Shown: piece by piece, positions 48,393 through 57,056 of the stretch
How the letters are laid out: every line of letters begins with the position of its first letter
How positions within the stretch are numbered: the first letter of the stretch is position 1
Source: Saprospiraceae bacterium
GTDB taxonomy: Bacteria; Bacteroidota; Bacteroidia; Chitinophagales; Saprospiraceae
DNA: 64,000 bases
Assembly (NCBI GenBank): GCA_016715105.1
Contig: JADKBO010000012.1
Location: 163,640 to 227,639 of the forward strand
Reading direction: 5' to 3'
The notes under the pieces: model-generated
Seen by the model: the letters and a program-made list of their open reading frames with translations, nothing else
The model's database searches: none
What the model was told of the DNA's origin: nothing
Made by a program: the position numbers and the translations under genes

Positions 48393-49090
48393 GCGATCAA
48401 AACATATCAAAAGATAAAGGCTCTGACGTCTTCCAATTGTTTAAATCCATGGTTGGAATAGGACTCATTTGCGCCGCCTTGATCGCCTTTGTTTTTCAAA
48501 CGACCCAACCTAGAATTAAAAAACTAAAGGCTGCAGCGTTGGAGGAAGCGGTATTCCAAGTCATTCCAGGAATGGTCCAAAAGAAAACTTATTTATTGGA
48601 TGAAAAAGGAAATATTCAAATTGCTAAAGAAGGTGTTACAGCTGGGGAATTGATCTATGCAGGATATGACAAAGACGGAAATCTACTCGGACTAGCAATT
48701 CAAGCAAGTGGAATGGGATTTGCCGACGTGATCAAGGTCATTTACGGGTACCGGCCAAGTACTCAAAAGATCATTGGATTTAAGGTTTTGGATAGTAAAG
48801 AAACGCCTGGATTAGGGGATAAAATAGAAAAGGACGAAAACTTCTTAGCCAATTTCAAAGCCTTAGACGTTGCTTTGGCTGCGGATGGAAAAACTTTGCA
48901 GAATGAAATAAAAGCCGTCAAACAAGGTCAAAAAAAACACGAATGGGAGATAGATGGCATTACTGGAGCAACCATTTCTTCGAGGGCAATTGGGGCTATT
49001 TTCAAAGAAAGTACCCAGAAATGGATGCCAACCATTGTGGTCCATTCCAATATTTTTTCTAATGATACAACCTTGACACATGGCCATTAA
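48389..49090 (+). CDS. rnfG: RnfG, covalent-FMN periplasmic subunit
   Basis: A 233-residue protein with one N-terminal helix (VGIGLICAALIAFVFQTTQP) and a periplasmic FMN-binding domain. The attachment motif is GITGATISSRAIG, with Thr of G-A-T modified by ApbE-type transferase. The ETPGLGDKIEKDENFL block is also conserved. It transfers electrons from the cytoplasmic side clusters to RnfD. It overlaps rnfD by 4 bases and rnfE by 11. No apbE gene is in this window. Confidence 0.92.
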   Translation: MSDQNISKDKGSDVFQLFKSMVGIGLICAALIAFVFQTTQPRIKKLKAAALEEAVFQVIPGMVQKKTYLLDEKGNIQIAKEGVTAGELIYAGYDKDGNLLGLAIQASGMGFADVIKVIYGYRPSTQKIIGFKVLDSKETPGLGDKIEKDENFLANFKALDVALAADGKTLQNEIKAVKQGQKKHEWEIDGITGATISSRAIGAIFKESTQKWMPTIVVHSNIFSNDTTLTHGH

Positions 49091-49705
49091 AAAAACAACC
49101 CCGACTAAAGTGGGCTTTTTCCAAAGTTTGGCCTCCGCACCATCGACCGATGAGTTCATCAAAGGTTTGTGGAGAGAGAATCCCACTTTTGTTCAAGTAT
49201 TAGGAATGTGCCCAACACTGGCTGTAACCAACTCCTTAACCAATGCCTTGGCAATGGGATTAGCGACCGCTTTTGTCTTGGTAGCTTCCAATGGATTGAT
49301 TTCCTCTCTGAGAAATTTCATACCCAAACAAGTGCGTATCGCAACTTATATCCTCATCATAGCCACCTTCGTCACTCTGATAGATTATGGTATTCAGGCA
49401 ACAAGTGTTTCCCTACACAAAAGTTTAGGTGCATTCATTTCGCTGATTGTGGTCACATTTGCATCCAAAAATAGCATTGGACTTTCCTTGCTAGACGGAT
49501 TGGGAATGGGTTTGGGCTTCACTTTTGCCCTCTCGTGCCTAGGTGCTTTAAGAGAAATTATGGGAAATGGCAGCTTACTTAATTTTCCAATTTTTGGACC
49601 TGCTTACCAGGAATGGGTTGTGATGATTCTTCCAGCAGGAGGATTTTTACCCTCGCCATTTGGTTACTTCTTTTTAATGCTTTGAAAAAGAAAAGTTCAA
49701 AATGA
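49080..49705 (+). CDS. rnfE: RnfE, membrane subunit with internal deletion and one frameshift
   Basis: A six-helix subunit that with RnfA holds the intramembrane [2Fe-2S] cluster. The N-terminal Cys motif is present (LGMCPTLAVT, C44). The second conserved block, normally LIVxNCxxxGRAEAFA, is reduced to SLIVVTFASKN at residues 121-131, about nine residues shorter and without its Cys. Downstream LLDGLGMGLGFTFAL and LGALREIMGNG are normal. Near the end, a T5 run at 49641-49645 seems one base short: with one more T the frame reads FFTLAIWLLLFNALKKKSSK and stops at 49703-49705, overlapping rnfA. As given, the frame ends early at 49685. Confidence 0.85.
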
Positions 49706-50286
49706 CAAACGAATCACTATTCCAAATATTCATCAACGCCAGCTTAGTCAACAACTTTGTGCTTGCATATTTCTTGGGCATTTGTCCTTTTCTTGGAGTT
49801 TCTGGGAAGATAGAAACCGCTTCTAAAATGGGCGCTGCTGTTACTTTTGTCATGGTCATCAGTGCCGTGTGTGCTTATGGTATTCATAAAGTACTCAGCA
49901 TCATTCAAGCACCTTTTTTAGAATTAATCAGTTACATCGTCGTCATTGCCGCCACTGTGCAGTTGGTAGAAATGTTCATTAAAAAAGCCAGCCCATCGCT
50001 TTTCAAAGCATTGGGTATATTTCTGCCACTCATCACAACAAACTGTGCCATCCTTGCCGTCGCCTTGTTTCAGACCAATAAAGGTTACGGTTTTCTGGAA
50101 AGCGTTGTGTATGCACTGGGTGCAGGAATTGGCTTTACGCTGGCGTTGGTTTTGATGGCTGGAGTCAGAGAAAGAGCTGATCTTTCTACCGTACCAAATA
50201 TTGTCAAAGGCACTATTCTTACCTTGTTTATCGCCGGTATTTTATCACTCACTTTTATGGGCTTTGCAGGCCTTGGAACGCAATAA
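49702..50286 (+). CDS. rnfA: RnfA, membrane subunit of the RNF complex
   Basis: A 194-residue, six-helix protein, inverted-topology homologue of RnfE. Both conserved cysteines are present: the first in LGICPFLGVSGKIETA and the second in LITTNCAILAVAL. The C-terminal GAGIGFTLALVLMAGVRERADL is typical. It shares the [2Fe-2S] site with RnfE and forms the membrane path for electrons to the RnfB/RnfD side. It starts inside the corrected rnfE end (ATGA) and is followed by a small Cys protein after 10 bases. Confidence 0.94.
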   Translation: MTNESLFQIFINASLVNNFVLAYFLGICPFLGVSGKIETASKMGAAVTFVMVISAVCAYGIHKVLSIIQAPFLELISYIVVIAATVQLVEMFIKKASPSLFKALGIFLPLITTNCAILAVALFQTNKGYGFLESVVYALGAGIGFTLALVLMAGVRERADLSTVPNIVKGTILTLFIAGILSLTFMGFAGLGTQ

Positions 50287-50296
50287 ATAAAAAGCT

Positions 50297-50488
50297 ATGT
50301 GGTATAATTTTTTACTCGGATTTGTATTCATCATCGCTGTGATGGCCATTTGGGCCTTCATTCAAAGCAAATGGAAAATTGCTTTCTCTGAAGAATACCA
50401 AGATGAAGACGTGCTTGCACAACGCTCTGACTGTCACGGTTGTGGAAAATGCACCAACCAATGCACCAATAAAGAATCAAATAAATAA
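50297..50488 (+). CDS. Small one-TM protein with CxxCxxCxxxC tail, RNF-associated
   Basis: A 63-residue protein. Residues 4-22 are a single membrane helix (FLLGFVFIIAVMAIWAFIQ), then a charged linker, then C46-H-G-C49-G-K-C52-T-N-Q-C56, the spacing of a 4Fe-4S site. In position, size and topology it recalls NqrM, the small Cys protein needed for cluster assembly in Na+-NQR, but the Cys spacing differs and I cannot claim homology. It sits between rnfA and a ferredoxin-NADP reductase in the same strand run, so it is probably an assembly factor or an extra electron-transfer subunit. Confidence 0.75.
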   Translation: MWYNFLLGFVFIIAVMAIWAFIQSKWKIAFSEEYQDEDVLAQRSDCHGCGKCTNQCTNKESNK

Positions 50489-50510
50489 TCGTCCATTCAA
50501 AACATAAATC

Positions 50511-51368
50511 ATGGCAACATTAGCAGATTTTTCAAATGAAAAAAAATACAAAGCAATCGTCAAAAAAACTTCACGACTCACGCCATCGGATGCAGAGGAG
50601 GTGAGAGAACTCGTCATTGAAGTCCAGGATCCAGCATTCCATTGTGCTGTAAATCAAAGCTTTGGGGTTCTGGTAGCTGCAAATGGAGACTTTGGCAATG
50701 CCTATCATCATAGGCTTTACAGTGTTGCAGACATTCCAGAAACAGGGCATAACAAAACCATCCTCACCATGTTGGTCAAACGTTGTTTTTACATCGATGA
50801 GTTTAATGGGGAAAAGTACTCAGGATTGGCATCCAACTATTTGTGTGATCGCGAAAAAGGCGACGCCATTACCATTACCGGGCCACACAGTCTTCCCTTC
50901 GAAGTTCCTGCCGACCATTCAGCCAATCTCATTTTGATCGGTATGGGTACCGGTATTGCACCTTTCAGGGCTTTCATCAAACACATTTATCAGAATATTC
51001 CAGATTGGAAGGGACAGATCAGACTTTTTTATGGTGCAAAAAGTGGCCTAGAATTGCTTTATCTCAATGATCACGACGGAGACCTCACCAGTTATTACGA
51101 CAACGAAACCTTTGAGGCATTCCATGCTTTGAGTCCAAGACCACACATGAATGATCCAATTGCCATAGATCAAGCACTTATTTTGAGGGCATTTGAAATT
51201 GTTCACTTATTGTCTTTGACCAATACGTACATCTATGTCGCAGGATTCAAAGACATCAAAAACAAACTCGACGAGACTTTTGCCAAAATTCTGGGCTCAA
51301 AAGAACAATGGGAAACCCGAAAGGCAGAGCTGATTGCAGGCAAAAAATGGGCAGAAATCATTTATTAA
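50511..51368 (+). CDS. Ferredoxin-NADP(+) reductase, plant-type
   Basis: A 285-residue flavoprotein with an FAD-binding beta-barrel (RLYSVAD, 68-74) and an NADP domain (LIGMGTGIAPFRAFIKH, then IRLFYGAKSGLELLY, and YIYVAGFKDIKNKLDETF at the C-terminus). It exchanges electrons between ferredoxin or flavodoxin and NADP(H) in the cytoplasm. It lies inside the rnf operon, between the small Cys protein and rnfB, which is unusual. That suggests NADPH is a partner of the PFOR/RNF electron pool. The C-terminal residue is Tyr, as in plant-type FNRs. Confidence 0.88.
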   Translation: MATLADFSNEKKYKAIVKKTSRLTPSDAEEVRELVIEVQDPAFHCAVNQSFGVLVAANGDFGNAYHHRLYSVADIPETGHNKTILTMLVKRCFYIDEFNGEKYSGLASNYLCDREKGDAITITGPHSLPFEVPADHSANLILIGMGTGIAPFRAFIKHIYQNIPDWKGQIRLFYGAKSGLELLYLNDHDGDLTSYYDNETFEAFHALSPRPHMNDPIAIDQALILRAFEIVHLLSLTNTYIYVAGFKDIKNKLDETFAKILGSKEQWETRKAELIAGKKWAEIIY

Positions 51369-51390
51369 AAACACAATCATCAGCCACCAC

Positions 51391-52254
51391 ATGATCTGGA
51401 TCTCCTTAGCGGCATTGGGCATACTCACCCTCTCTTTAACCACACTGCTGGCGGTTGGGCAGAAAAAATTGTATGTTTTTGAAGATCCTCGCATTGATCA
51501 GGTGGAAGAAATGTTACCCCATGCCAATTGTGGTGCATGTGGTCACCCAGGTTGCCGCCCTTTTGCCGAAGCCTTGGTCGCCGGGAAAGTGCTGCCAGGA
51601 AAATGTTCAGTGAGCACAGAAGAAGGACGAAATAAAATTGCTGCTTTCCTTGGTGTGGATGCTGGTTCTGAAGAAAAAAGGGTTGCTCGACTAGCTTGTG
51701 CAGGTGGAAGTAATGTGGCCATTAATCGAGCAGCTTACAGCGGTTTGCAAAGTTGCAAAGCTGCAAGTTTGGTGTCAGGTGGTGGAAAAGGATGCTTTTG
51801 GGGTTGTTTGGGCATTGGCGATTGTGCGGTAGTTTGTGATTTTGATGCCATCACTATGAATGAATTTGGCTTGCCGGTCGTTGATGTTGATAAATGCACG
51901 GCCTGCGGTGACTGCGTAGAAACTTGTCCCAAAGACTTGTTTTCCATCCACCCAATCAGCCACAAATTGTGGGTCAATTGCAAAAATCAGGAAAAAGGCG
52001 ATGGCATCCTGGAAGAATGTGATGTGGCCTGTACAGCATGTGGACGTTGTGCCATGGATGCTCCTGGAGGACTCATTTCAATGGCTTATAATTTGCCGGT
52101 TATAGACTATCATCGCAAACACGATACCATGGTGCCCATCCAAAGATGCCCAACTGGTGCCATTGTTTACCTTGACGATCAGTTTGGTGCTATTAAGGGT
52201 GAGGAGAGCAAAAAGGTGATTAGAAAAGAAGGGAGAGAGATGGGGAGGAGTTAG
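51391..52254 (+). CDS. rnfB: RnfB, ferredoxin-type subunit of the RNF complex
   Basis: A 287-residue protein; the ATG at 51391 (MIWISLAALGILTL) gives the usual N-terminal membrane helix. A frame-open extension upstream overlaps the FNR gene and is not needed. The 4Fe-4S RnfB domain has NCGACGHPGCRPFAEAL ... GKC. More clusters follow: CKAASLVSGGGKGCFWGC ... CAVVC, CTACGDCVETCP, and CTACGRC, the last lacking the fourth Cys in its usual place. It accepts electrons from ferredoxin and passes them to the membrane subunits. It is the last gene of the operon, separated from the others by FNR. Confidence 0.93.
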   Translation: MIWISLAALGILTLSLTTLLAVGQKKLYVFEDPRIDQVEEMLPHANCGACGHPGCRPFAEALVAGKVLPGKCSVSTEEGRNKIAAFLGVDAGSEEKRVARLACAGGSNVAINRAAYSGLQSCKAASLVSGGGKGCFWGCLGIGDCAVVCDFDAITMNEFGLPVVDVDKCTACGDCVETCPKDLFSIHPISHKLWVNCKNQEKGDGILEECDVACTACGRCAMDAPGGLISMAYNLPVIDYHRKHDTMVPIQRCPTGAIVYLDDQFGAIKGEESKKVIRKEGREMGRS

Positions 52255-52811
52255 TAATGGTAGTTTTTTTTGAAATGAAAACTTCGTCAATTTTCAAATT
52301 ATAAAATCGGCTATCTGTTGGAAGCGAGGGTAGCTACGGGAGGAAAGGCCGAAACACTGCTTCTGATTTATTTTGGCCAGTCTTTTGAGTCCTTTTTTCT
52401 AAAGGCACAAAGATCGAGAGTCTCAAAAAGGTATGCTTTTCAGTTCTATTTTTGATTTATATTCGAAATTAAATGGAATTTATTTTCATTTTTTAAACTA
52501 ACTTTTTGTCAAGCTAGCTTCGCCATCAAAGTGGGTCCTACGCAACTTGGTGGATTTTGTTTTCTCCTCAAGAACACTTATGATTTGGGATCATTGGTGG
52601 AGTAAGCCCTTCCTTTCTGGCCTACAAAAGATCCTCTTTTGTTAATTTTAAACGCTTCTTATTGTTTTCAGATGATCTAGGGCAGTTAGACATGGAACTA
52701 AAGTAGCAAGTACTCGGGGATTTCCAACTGGCTCTCAAACAATAAGTTTGAATTTTACTTAAAAGTACCAAGCAAATAGTCTCTCTTTAATCCAACTTCC
52801 TAAATTGAAAA
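52255..52811. other. Non-coding gap between rnfB and the LytS-like gene
   Basis: About 560 bases between convergent genes. I see no open frame of credible composition, no tRNA, and no clean terminator hairpin with a U-run for rnfB. Short T- and A-rich runs are present. Confidence 0.6.
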
Positions 52812-54620
52812 TCAATAAATAACCGGCAACACAATCTTCACCATCACACCCTTTCCTTGCCCATCATTTTCAATGCTGAATGTGGCATCCGATTTTAATT
52901 TGAGATTCAGCAGATAAATTCTGTCGGTAACTATTTGTTTGGCGCGGCTTATGTAGGGTTTTGATTTTTCTATCTGATTGTTGAGACCACGGCCGTTGTC
53001 TTTGATTTCTATTTCAGTTCTGTTTTGGACTGTCTTGAAAGTAATTTTCAGATCTCCTTTGTAATCTATGTTTGCAAAACCGTGTTCTATGGAATTTTCA
53101 ATGAAAGGTTGGATGATCATGGAAGGCATGAGGACGTCGTCGGGATTTTCAATTAAATTTTGAATTTGATAGTTGAATTTATCTGGAAAACGCATCACCT
53201 GTAACTTGAGATATTCTTCCAGAAAATCAATTTCCTGGTGAATGGTGACGTATTCTCGATAGGAATTTTCCAGGGTTTCGCGCATGATGTAAGAAAATTT
53301 GGAAAGGTTTTCGGCAATCGACATATTATCAGTTTCGTTGAGTGCAAAACTCTGCAAAGAAGCCAATGCATTGAAAAAGAAATGCGGATTCATACGTGCT
53401 CTATTGAGTCTTTGCTCGGTTTCCAAAATCAATTTTTTGTTTTTTAAATCTTTATGTCGGAAAAACAAATAAGCAATGACCAATGCTCCAAGGGATAATG
53501 CCAATAACAAAAGATAAAACAGTTGATTCCTCCTCAAATTGGAGATGGTCAAATTACTCTTGGCTTGGGCAGCTTTTGATTCCAAACTGGCAATTTTGGA
53601 AATATTATCAATATCATTCAAGCTGTCCTTAAAAGTGTTATATTTTTTTGAAAATGCAAATGCACCTTGGTAATCACCCATTTTTTCCAATATTTCAGAT
53701 TGGATTTTATATCCATTCATCATCTGAGGAATAGCACCCAATTTTTCATGATAAAAAATGGAACTATCCAAATGCATTTTTGCAGACTTCAAATCGTTTG
53801 TCCTTAAGAATATTTCACCTAGATCCTGGTGGTTAATACCCAACTCCGGGAGGTCCTCCTGCAAACATTTTGCCAGATTCTCATACAGATATTTTTTTGC
53901 GGCTTCCCACTCCTCTTTGTGAATGTGAAGACTGGCCAATCTGGTATTGACTAAAAATTGTGTCTTTCTGGGAGTAGGTATAATTTTACTCAACCTTAAT
54001 GTTTCATTACAAAAACTTTCGAAAGTATCTAAGTATTTTTTATCCCCTGTATCTTCATATTCATGTAAAAATAATTGGGCCAATCGGGTATATAACAATA
54101 CTTTTTCTTCATCATTTTTTAATTGCGGAATCAAGATTTTTGCTTCCTCTATTTTTTCCAATTTTTGCTCCCTCAAGACCATTCTATCATAGATCTTGGC
54201 AATTTGTAAGATTGATTTCACCAACTTGGAACTATCTTTTTTGCTTTCATAGTAATCTCTGAGTGAAATATTTATTTCCAGTGATTCATCAAATTTGGAT
54301 TGAAAAGTGTAAGCCTGATCCAACCTACTCAACAAAGTGACATTGATTGGCTCCTTGCAGTTGCTCTTTTTATACAAATTAATTGCACTTTTAATTTGAT
54401 TTTCAGCTTCTGCATAGTTCCGTTCTTTTATTTTCAAATTAAAAACTTCCAATAAGTAGTAAATCTGACAAAGTTCATTTTTGGATTTTTCAAAATGAGT
54501 GAATGCATTGGTCGTTCTGATGGTGTCTATTACTTCACAGTTACATTTATCTTGACCAATGGCCAGGAAATGCAACAAAAAAAAGAACATAAATAGTACA
54601 GCCTTATTCATCATATTCAA
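52812..54620 (-). CDS. LytS-type sensor histidine kinase with TPR sensor
   Basis: A 602-residue protein. A signal or TM segment (KAVLFMFFFLLHFLAIGQ) starts it; residues about 40-350 are helical TPR-like repeats (for example KNELCQIYYLLEVFNLKIKE, LPELGINHQDLGEIFLRTND); a TM (FYLLLLALSLGALVIAYLFF) follows. The cytoplasmic part is a His_kinase domain (NPHFFFNALASLQS, phospho-His in NPHFF) and a HATPase (NSIEHGFANI, DNGRGLNN). Start at the first, third or fourth codon (all Met) is open. Partner LytTR regulators are expected; one is at 57057-57822, three genes away on the same strand. The trigger is unknown. Confidence 0.9.
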   Translation of the reverse strand: MNMMNKAVLFMFFFLLHFLAIGQDKCNCEVIDTIRTTNAFTHFEKSKNELCQIYYLLEVFNLKIKERNYAEAENQIKSAINLYKKSNCKEPINVTLLSRLDQAYTFQSKFDESLEINISLRDYYESKKDSSKLVKSILQIAKIYDRMVLREQKLEKIEEAKILIPQLKNDEEKVLLYTRLAQLFLHEYEDTGDKKYLDTFESFCNETLRLSKIIPTPRKTQFLVNTRLASLHIHKEEWEAAKKYLYENLAKCLQEDLPELGINHQDLGEIFLRTNDLKSAKMHLDSSIFYHEKLGAIPQMMNGYKIQSEILEKMGDYQGAFAFSKKYNTFKDSLNDIDNISKIASLESKAAQAKSNLTISNLRRNQLFYLLLLALSLGALVIAYLFFRHKDLKNKKLILETEQRLNRARMNPHFFFNALASLQSFALNETDNMSIAENLSKFSYIMRETLENSYREYVTIHQEIDFLEEYLKLQVMRFPDKFNYQIQNLIENPDDVLMPSMIIQPFIENSIEHGFANIDYKGDLKITFKTVQNRTEIEIKDNGRGLNNQIEKSKPYISRAKQIVTDRIYLLNLKLKSDATFSIENDGQGKGVMVKIVLPVIY

Positions 54621-54821
54621 AATATACGCAATTACAAAAATACACTTGGGAGGGAAAAAATATTAGTAACTGTTCAGCTATTAGTCAATATTTAAAAAAT
54701 AAAGATAGGCAAAAGTAGCGGACCTTCATTTTTGCTTTGGAATAGCCAAACAGTTACATTTCTTAAGATGGAAACAGGGGGTTAATAATTAAACTAATCG
54801 ATAAAGTAGCAGTGAGATCTT

Positions 54822-56031
54822 TTACATTTTTGATTTTTTGATATAGTGGTAATTTGGCCCTTGCTCTAGCAGCGTGAACGGATCGCTGTGTTGCGATCTA
54901 TCAGACCTTGGATCAGGTACAAATTTTCCATTTTTGATGGTAAAATCATATTTATTTTTGATTACACCACTAGGTTTGAAAATTTCCGTTACGACAGAAT
55001 AATTGCCATCTGTCATATCATTGGTATATACATAATCATGAGAATGATTAGCATTGATCATTCTATTGACCGGCGGATAGGCATAAAATGGGTTTTGATT
55101 CCTTAACCAGCGACCATTTTCAGTAAAAACAGAACCTTTTATCAGCGTCATTTGTGGGGTTTGCGCATCAAAATTTCCAATAACTTTCCCATTCTTCATC
55201 AACCTTGCTGTATATGGATACTGCATTCTTTCATCCCACTTGGTTTGATTGGTAATTTTGGCATCTCTTTCTGGTAAATAATGGCTAAAAATAAAATCTC
55301 CATCGCTGTTGTATTCTACTCTACCCCAATCTTCCCAAGCACCTCTCATAAAATAAAGTTGCTTGAGGGGTGCGTATGGATCTTTGTTGCTCACTTTTTC
55401 AATGGTAATTGGAAAAGTGTAAAAATGGTTTTCATTGATGAAAAATTTCAAATCATAACTGCCCTCAAAAAGTTTAATGAATTGCCCGAAAATAAAAAGC
55501 CCCTTTTTTCTCTCCATTTTGTTTGTCAATTACATCTAATCGAAGCGGGGGTGGATAATAAGAATCATATTTATTGTAGTTCATCGCTTGTCCTTTGATG
55601 TCTCTTTCTGGTAAAAACAAAGCAAACAAACCATGAGGTCTGAAATAACCCGAAGAAGCATCATAATACAAATAATCTTGATCCAATAAACTATACCAAG
55701 CAATAGCAGGAGACAGCACAGCACTGCTCATATCTGCAATTTGTATCGTGGACTCTGGCTTTGCATTTTTGTCCTTCGTTGTTGGTGCGGGGATATTTCG
55801 ATCTCTTGTTCGCTCGTTACTTGGCGAATTTCTAGTTTCATTGGCTGTTGGTTTTTCACTGGGAACAGGAACTGTCTTTGTAGGCTCAGGAGCAGATTGG
55901 GGTTTTGTAGGTTCTGCCTCCTTTTTGGTAGCTTCCTTTGCCTTTTTTACCAAGTTACCTAATTGACTATACATTGGGTTATGCAAAGTGAATAGCAAAA
56001 TAAAAAGCGATAAAAACTTTAGATTTTTCAT
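54822..56031 (-). CDS. Secreted repeat protein of unknown function, one frameshift
   Basis: A signal peptide (LKFLSLFILLFTLHNPMYSQ) opens a protein of about 400 residues. Next comes a Pro/Thr/Glu-rich linker (EPTKPQSAPEPTKTVPVP) and then two copies of a module with the core LPERD (HGLFALFLPERDIKG and FIFSHYLPERDAKIT). The two halves, 56031-55474 and 55529-54822, are joined across an indel in the CCCCTTTTTT run at 55500-55509; LDVIDKQNGEKKG then continues LFIFGQFIKLFEG. The C-terminus is beta-rich. No named family is recognised. It is transcribed with the genes around it on the minus strand. Confidence 0.65.
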
Positions 56032-56164
56032 TTTATTAAATTAATATTTTTCATAAAAGTAGTCGCCACTTATAAATACTATTGTTGGAGTTTAATAAGT
56101 GTAATGATTCTACACATAACTTAGCTGATCACTTTAATAAATGGATACTAGTTAAAAACAAAAA

Positions 56165-56189
56165 CCCTTACCGATCAAGTCAGTAAGGG
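56165..56189 (-). terminator. Intrinsic terminator after the minus-strand lipoprotein gene
   Basis: On the minus strand, CCCTTAC and GTAAGGG form a 7-bp stem with an 11-base loop, followed by a T-run (A-run at 56155-56164 on plus). It lies 50 bases past the stop of the lipoprotein gene at 56240. Confidence 0.8.
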
Positions 56190-56239
56190 CGAAACGGGGT
56201 CATTCAAAATCAATCTTTATGTAAATACTAATGGGATTA

Positions 56240-56725
56240 TTATTTTATTTTCACATCAAACTTGCCATTGCTTACAGTTTTCTTGTTGCCTGTAGCGTCA
56301 ACTGCTATGAATGAAAAAGTACCTTTGATCTTTGAACTAGTTTTTTCGGTAATTTCAAGACTTCCACTACCACCTGGAAAATTTGAATTGAATAATTTTC
56401 CAGTTCCAGTTTCAAGAATATTTCCACTACCAGCTTTGTCTGTTCCTAGATCGTACTTGCCTACGGTTGGCTCAGCACTTAAAGAAATATAGACATTTTT
56501 AAATCCGCTTTTGGTTTGATCTTCGCTGCCATAGATGGCAAAAATGTCTGAAGCTACTTTTTGGGCAAAAGCGAATTGCCCGCTGATTTTGTGAGCTGCC
56601 CCATCAATGGTACATTCAAAAGTGTCACCACCTCCTCCACTGTCCCCTCCTGCCTCATCGTCTTTACCACATGAAATGAGCACCAAACTGATCAACAATA
56701 AAACTAATGATTTTGTAATTTGCAT
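56240..56725 (-). CDS. Small lipoprotein (DUF6252-like)
   Basis: A 161-residue lipoprotein with signal MQITKSLVLLLISLVLISC, a Gly/Asp-rich linker, and a beta-sandwich-like domain: FECTIDGAAHKISGQFAFAQ, VYISLSAEPTVGKYDLGT, GSLEITEKTSSKIKGTFSF and KTVSNGKFDVKIK. That layout resembles DUF6252. Likely an outer-membrane or periplasmic lipoprotein; function unknown. It is followed by the terminator at 56165-56189, so it forms its own unit. Confidence 0.7.
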   Translation of the reverse strand: MQITKSLVLLLISLVLISCGKDDEAGGDSGGGGDTFECTIDGAAHKISGQFAFAQKVASDIFAIYGSEDQTKSGFKNVYISLSAEPTVGKYDLGTDKAGSGNILETGTGKLFNSNFPGGSGSLEITEKTSSKIKGTFSFIAVDATGNKKTVSNGKFDVKIK

Positions 56726-56904
56726 TTTGATTTAATTAAAAAGTTTAAAATAATTTCAATGCAAATTTGATAGATTCCAATGTGCTAGGGAGGTGTGGAT
56801 TTATAAGTGTATGATTTCAATTAATACTAGTTACAATTAATTTAATTTATAATTGATCCTCTTTATTTCATGCCAATTTTTGAGGACAATCCACAATTTC
56901 GTAT

Positions 56905-57020
56905 TAATACCCCAGAGGAATTAAATATTGTTACCATGGATAAAGTCCATGGTAAAAATGAAACTAGCATATGATTTTGTCGGGATTTTTGGCCTAGGTT
57001 CCAAAAATCATGACAAAATC
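56905..57020. repeat. Dispersed hairpin repeat family A, copy 2
   Basis: Shares blocks with 37914-38015. Here a 10-bp hairpin TTACCATGGA-TAAAG-TCCATGGTAA (56930-56954) is followed by a 20-bp imperfect inverted repeat (56973-56992 and 57001-57020, two mismatches) around CCTAGGTT. It ends 37 bases before the LytTR stop. Confidence 0.85.
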
Positions 57021-57056
57021 CCAACGACCAATATAAGAATTCATGGAACTCACTTA

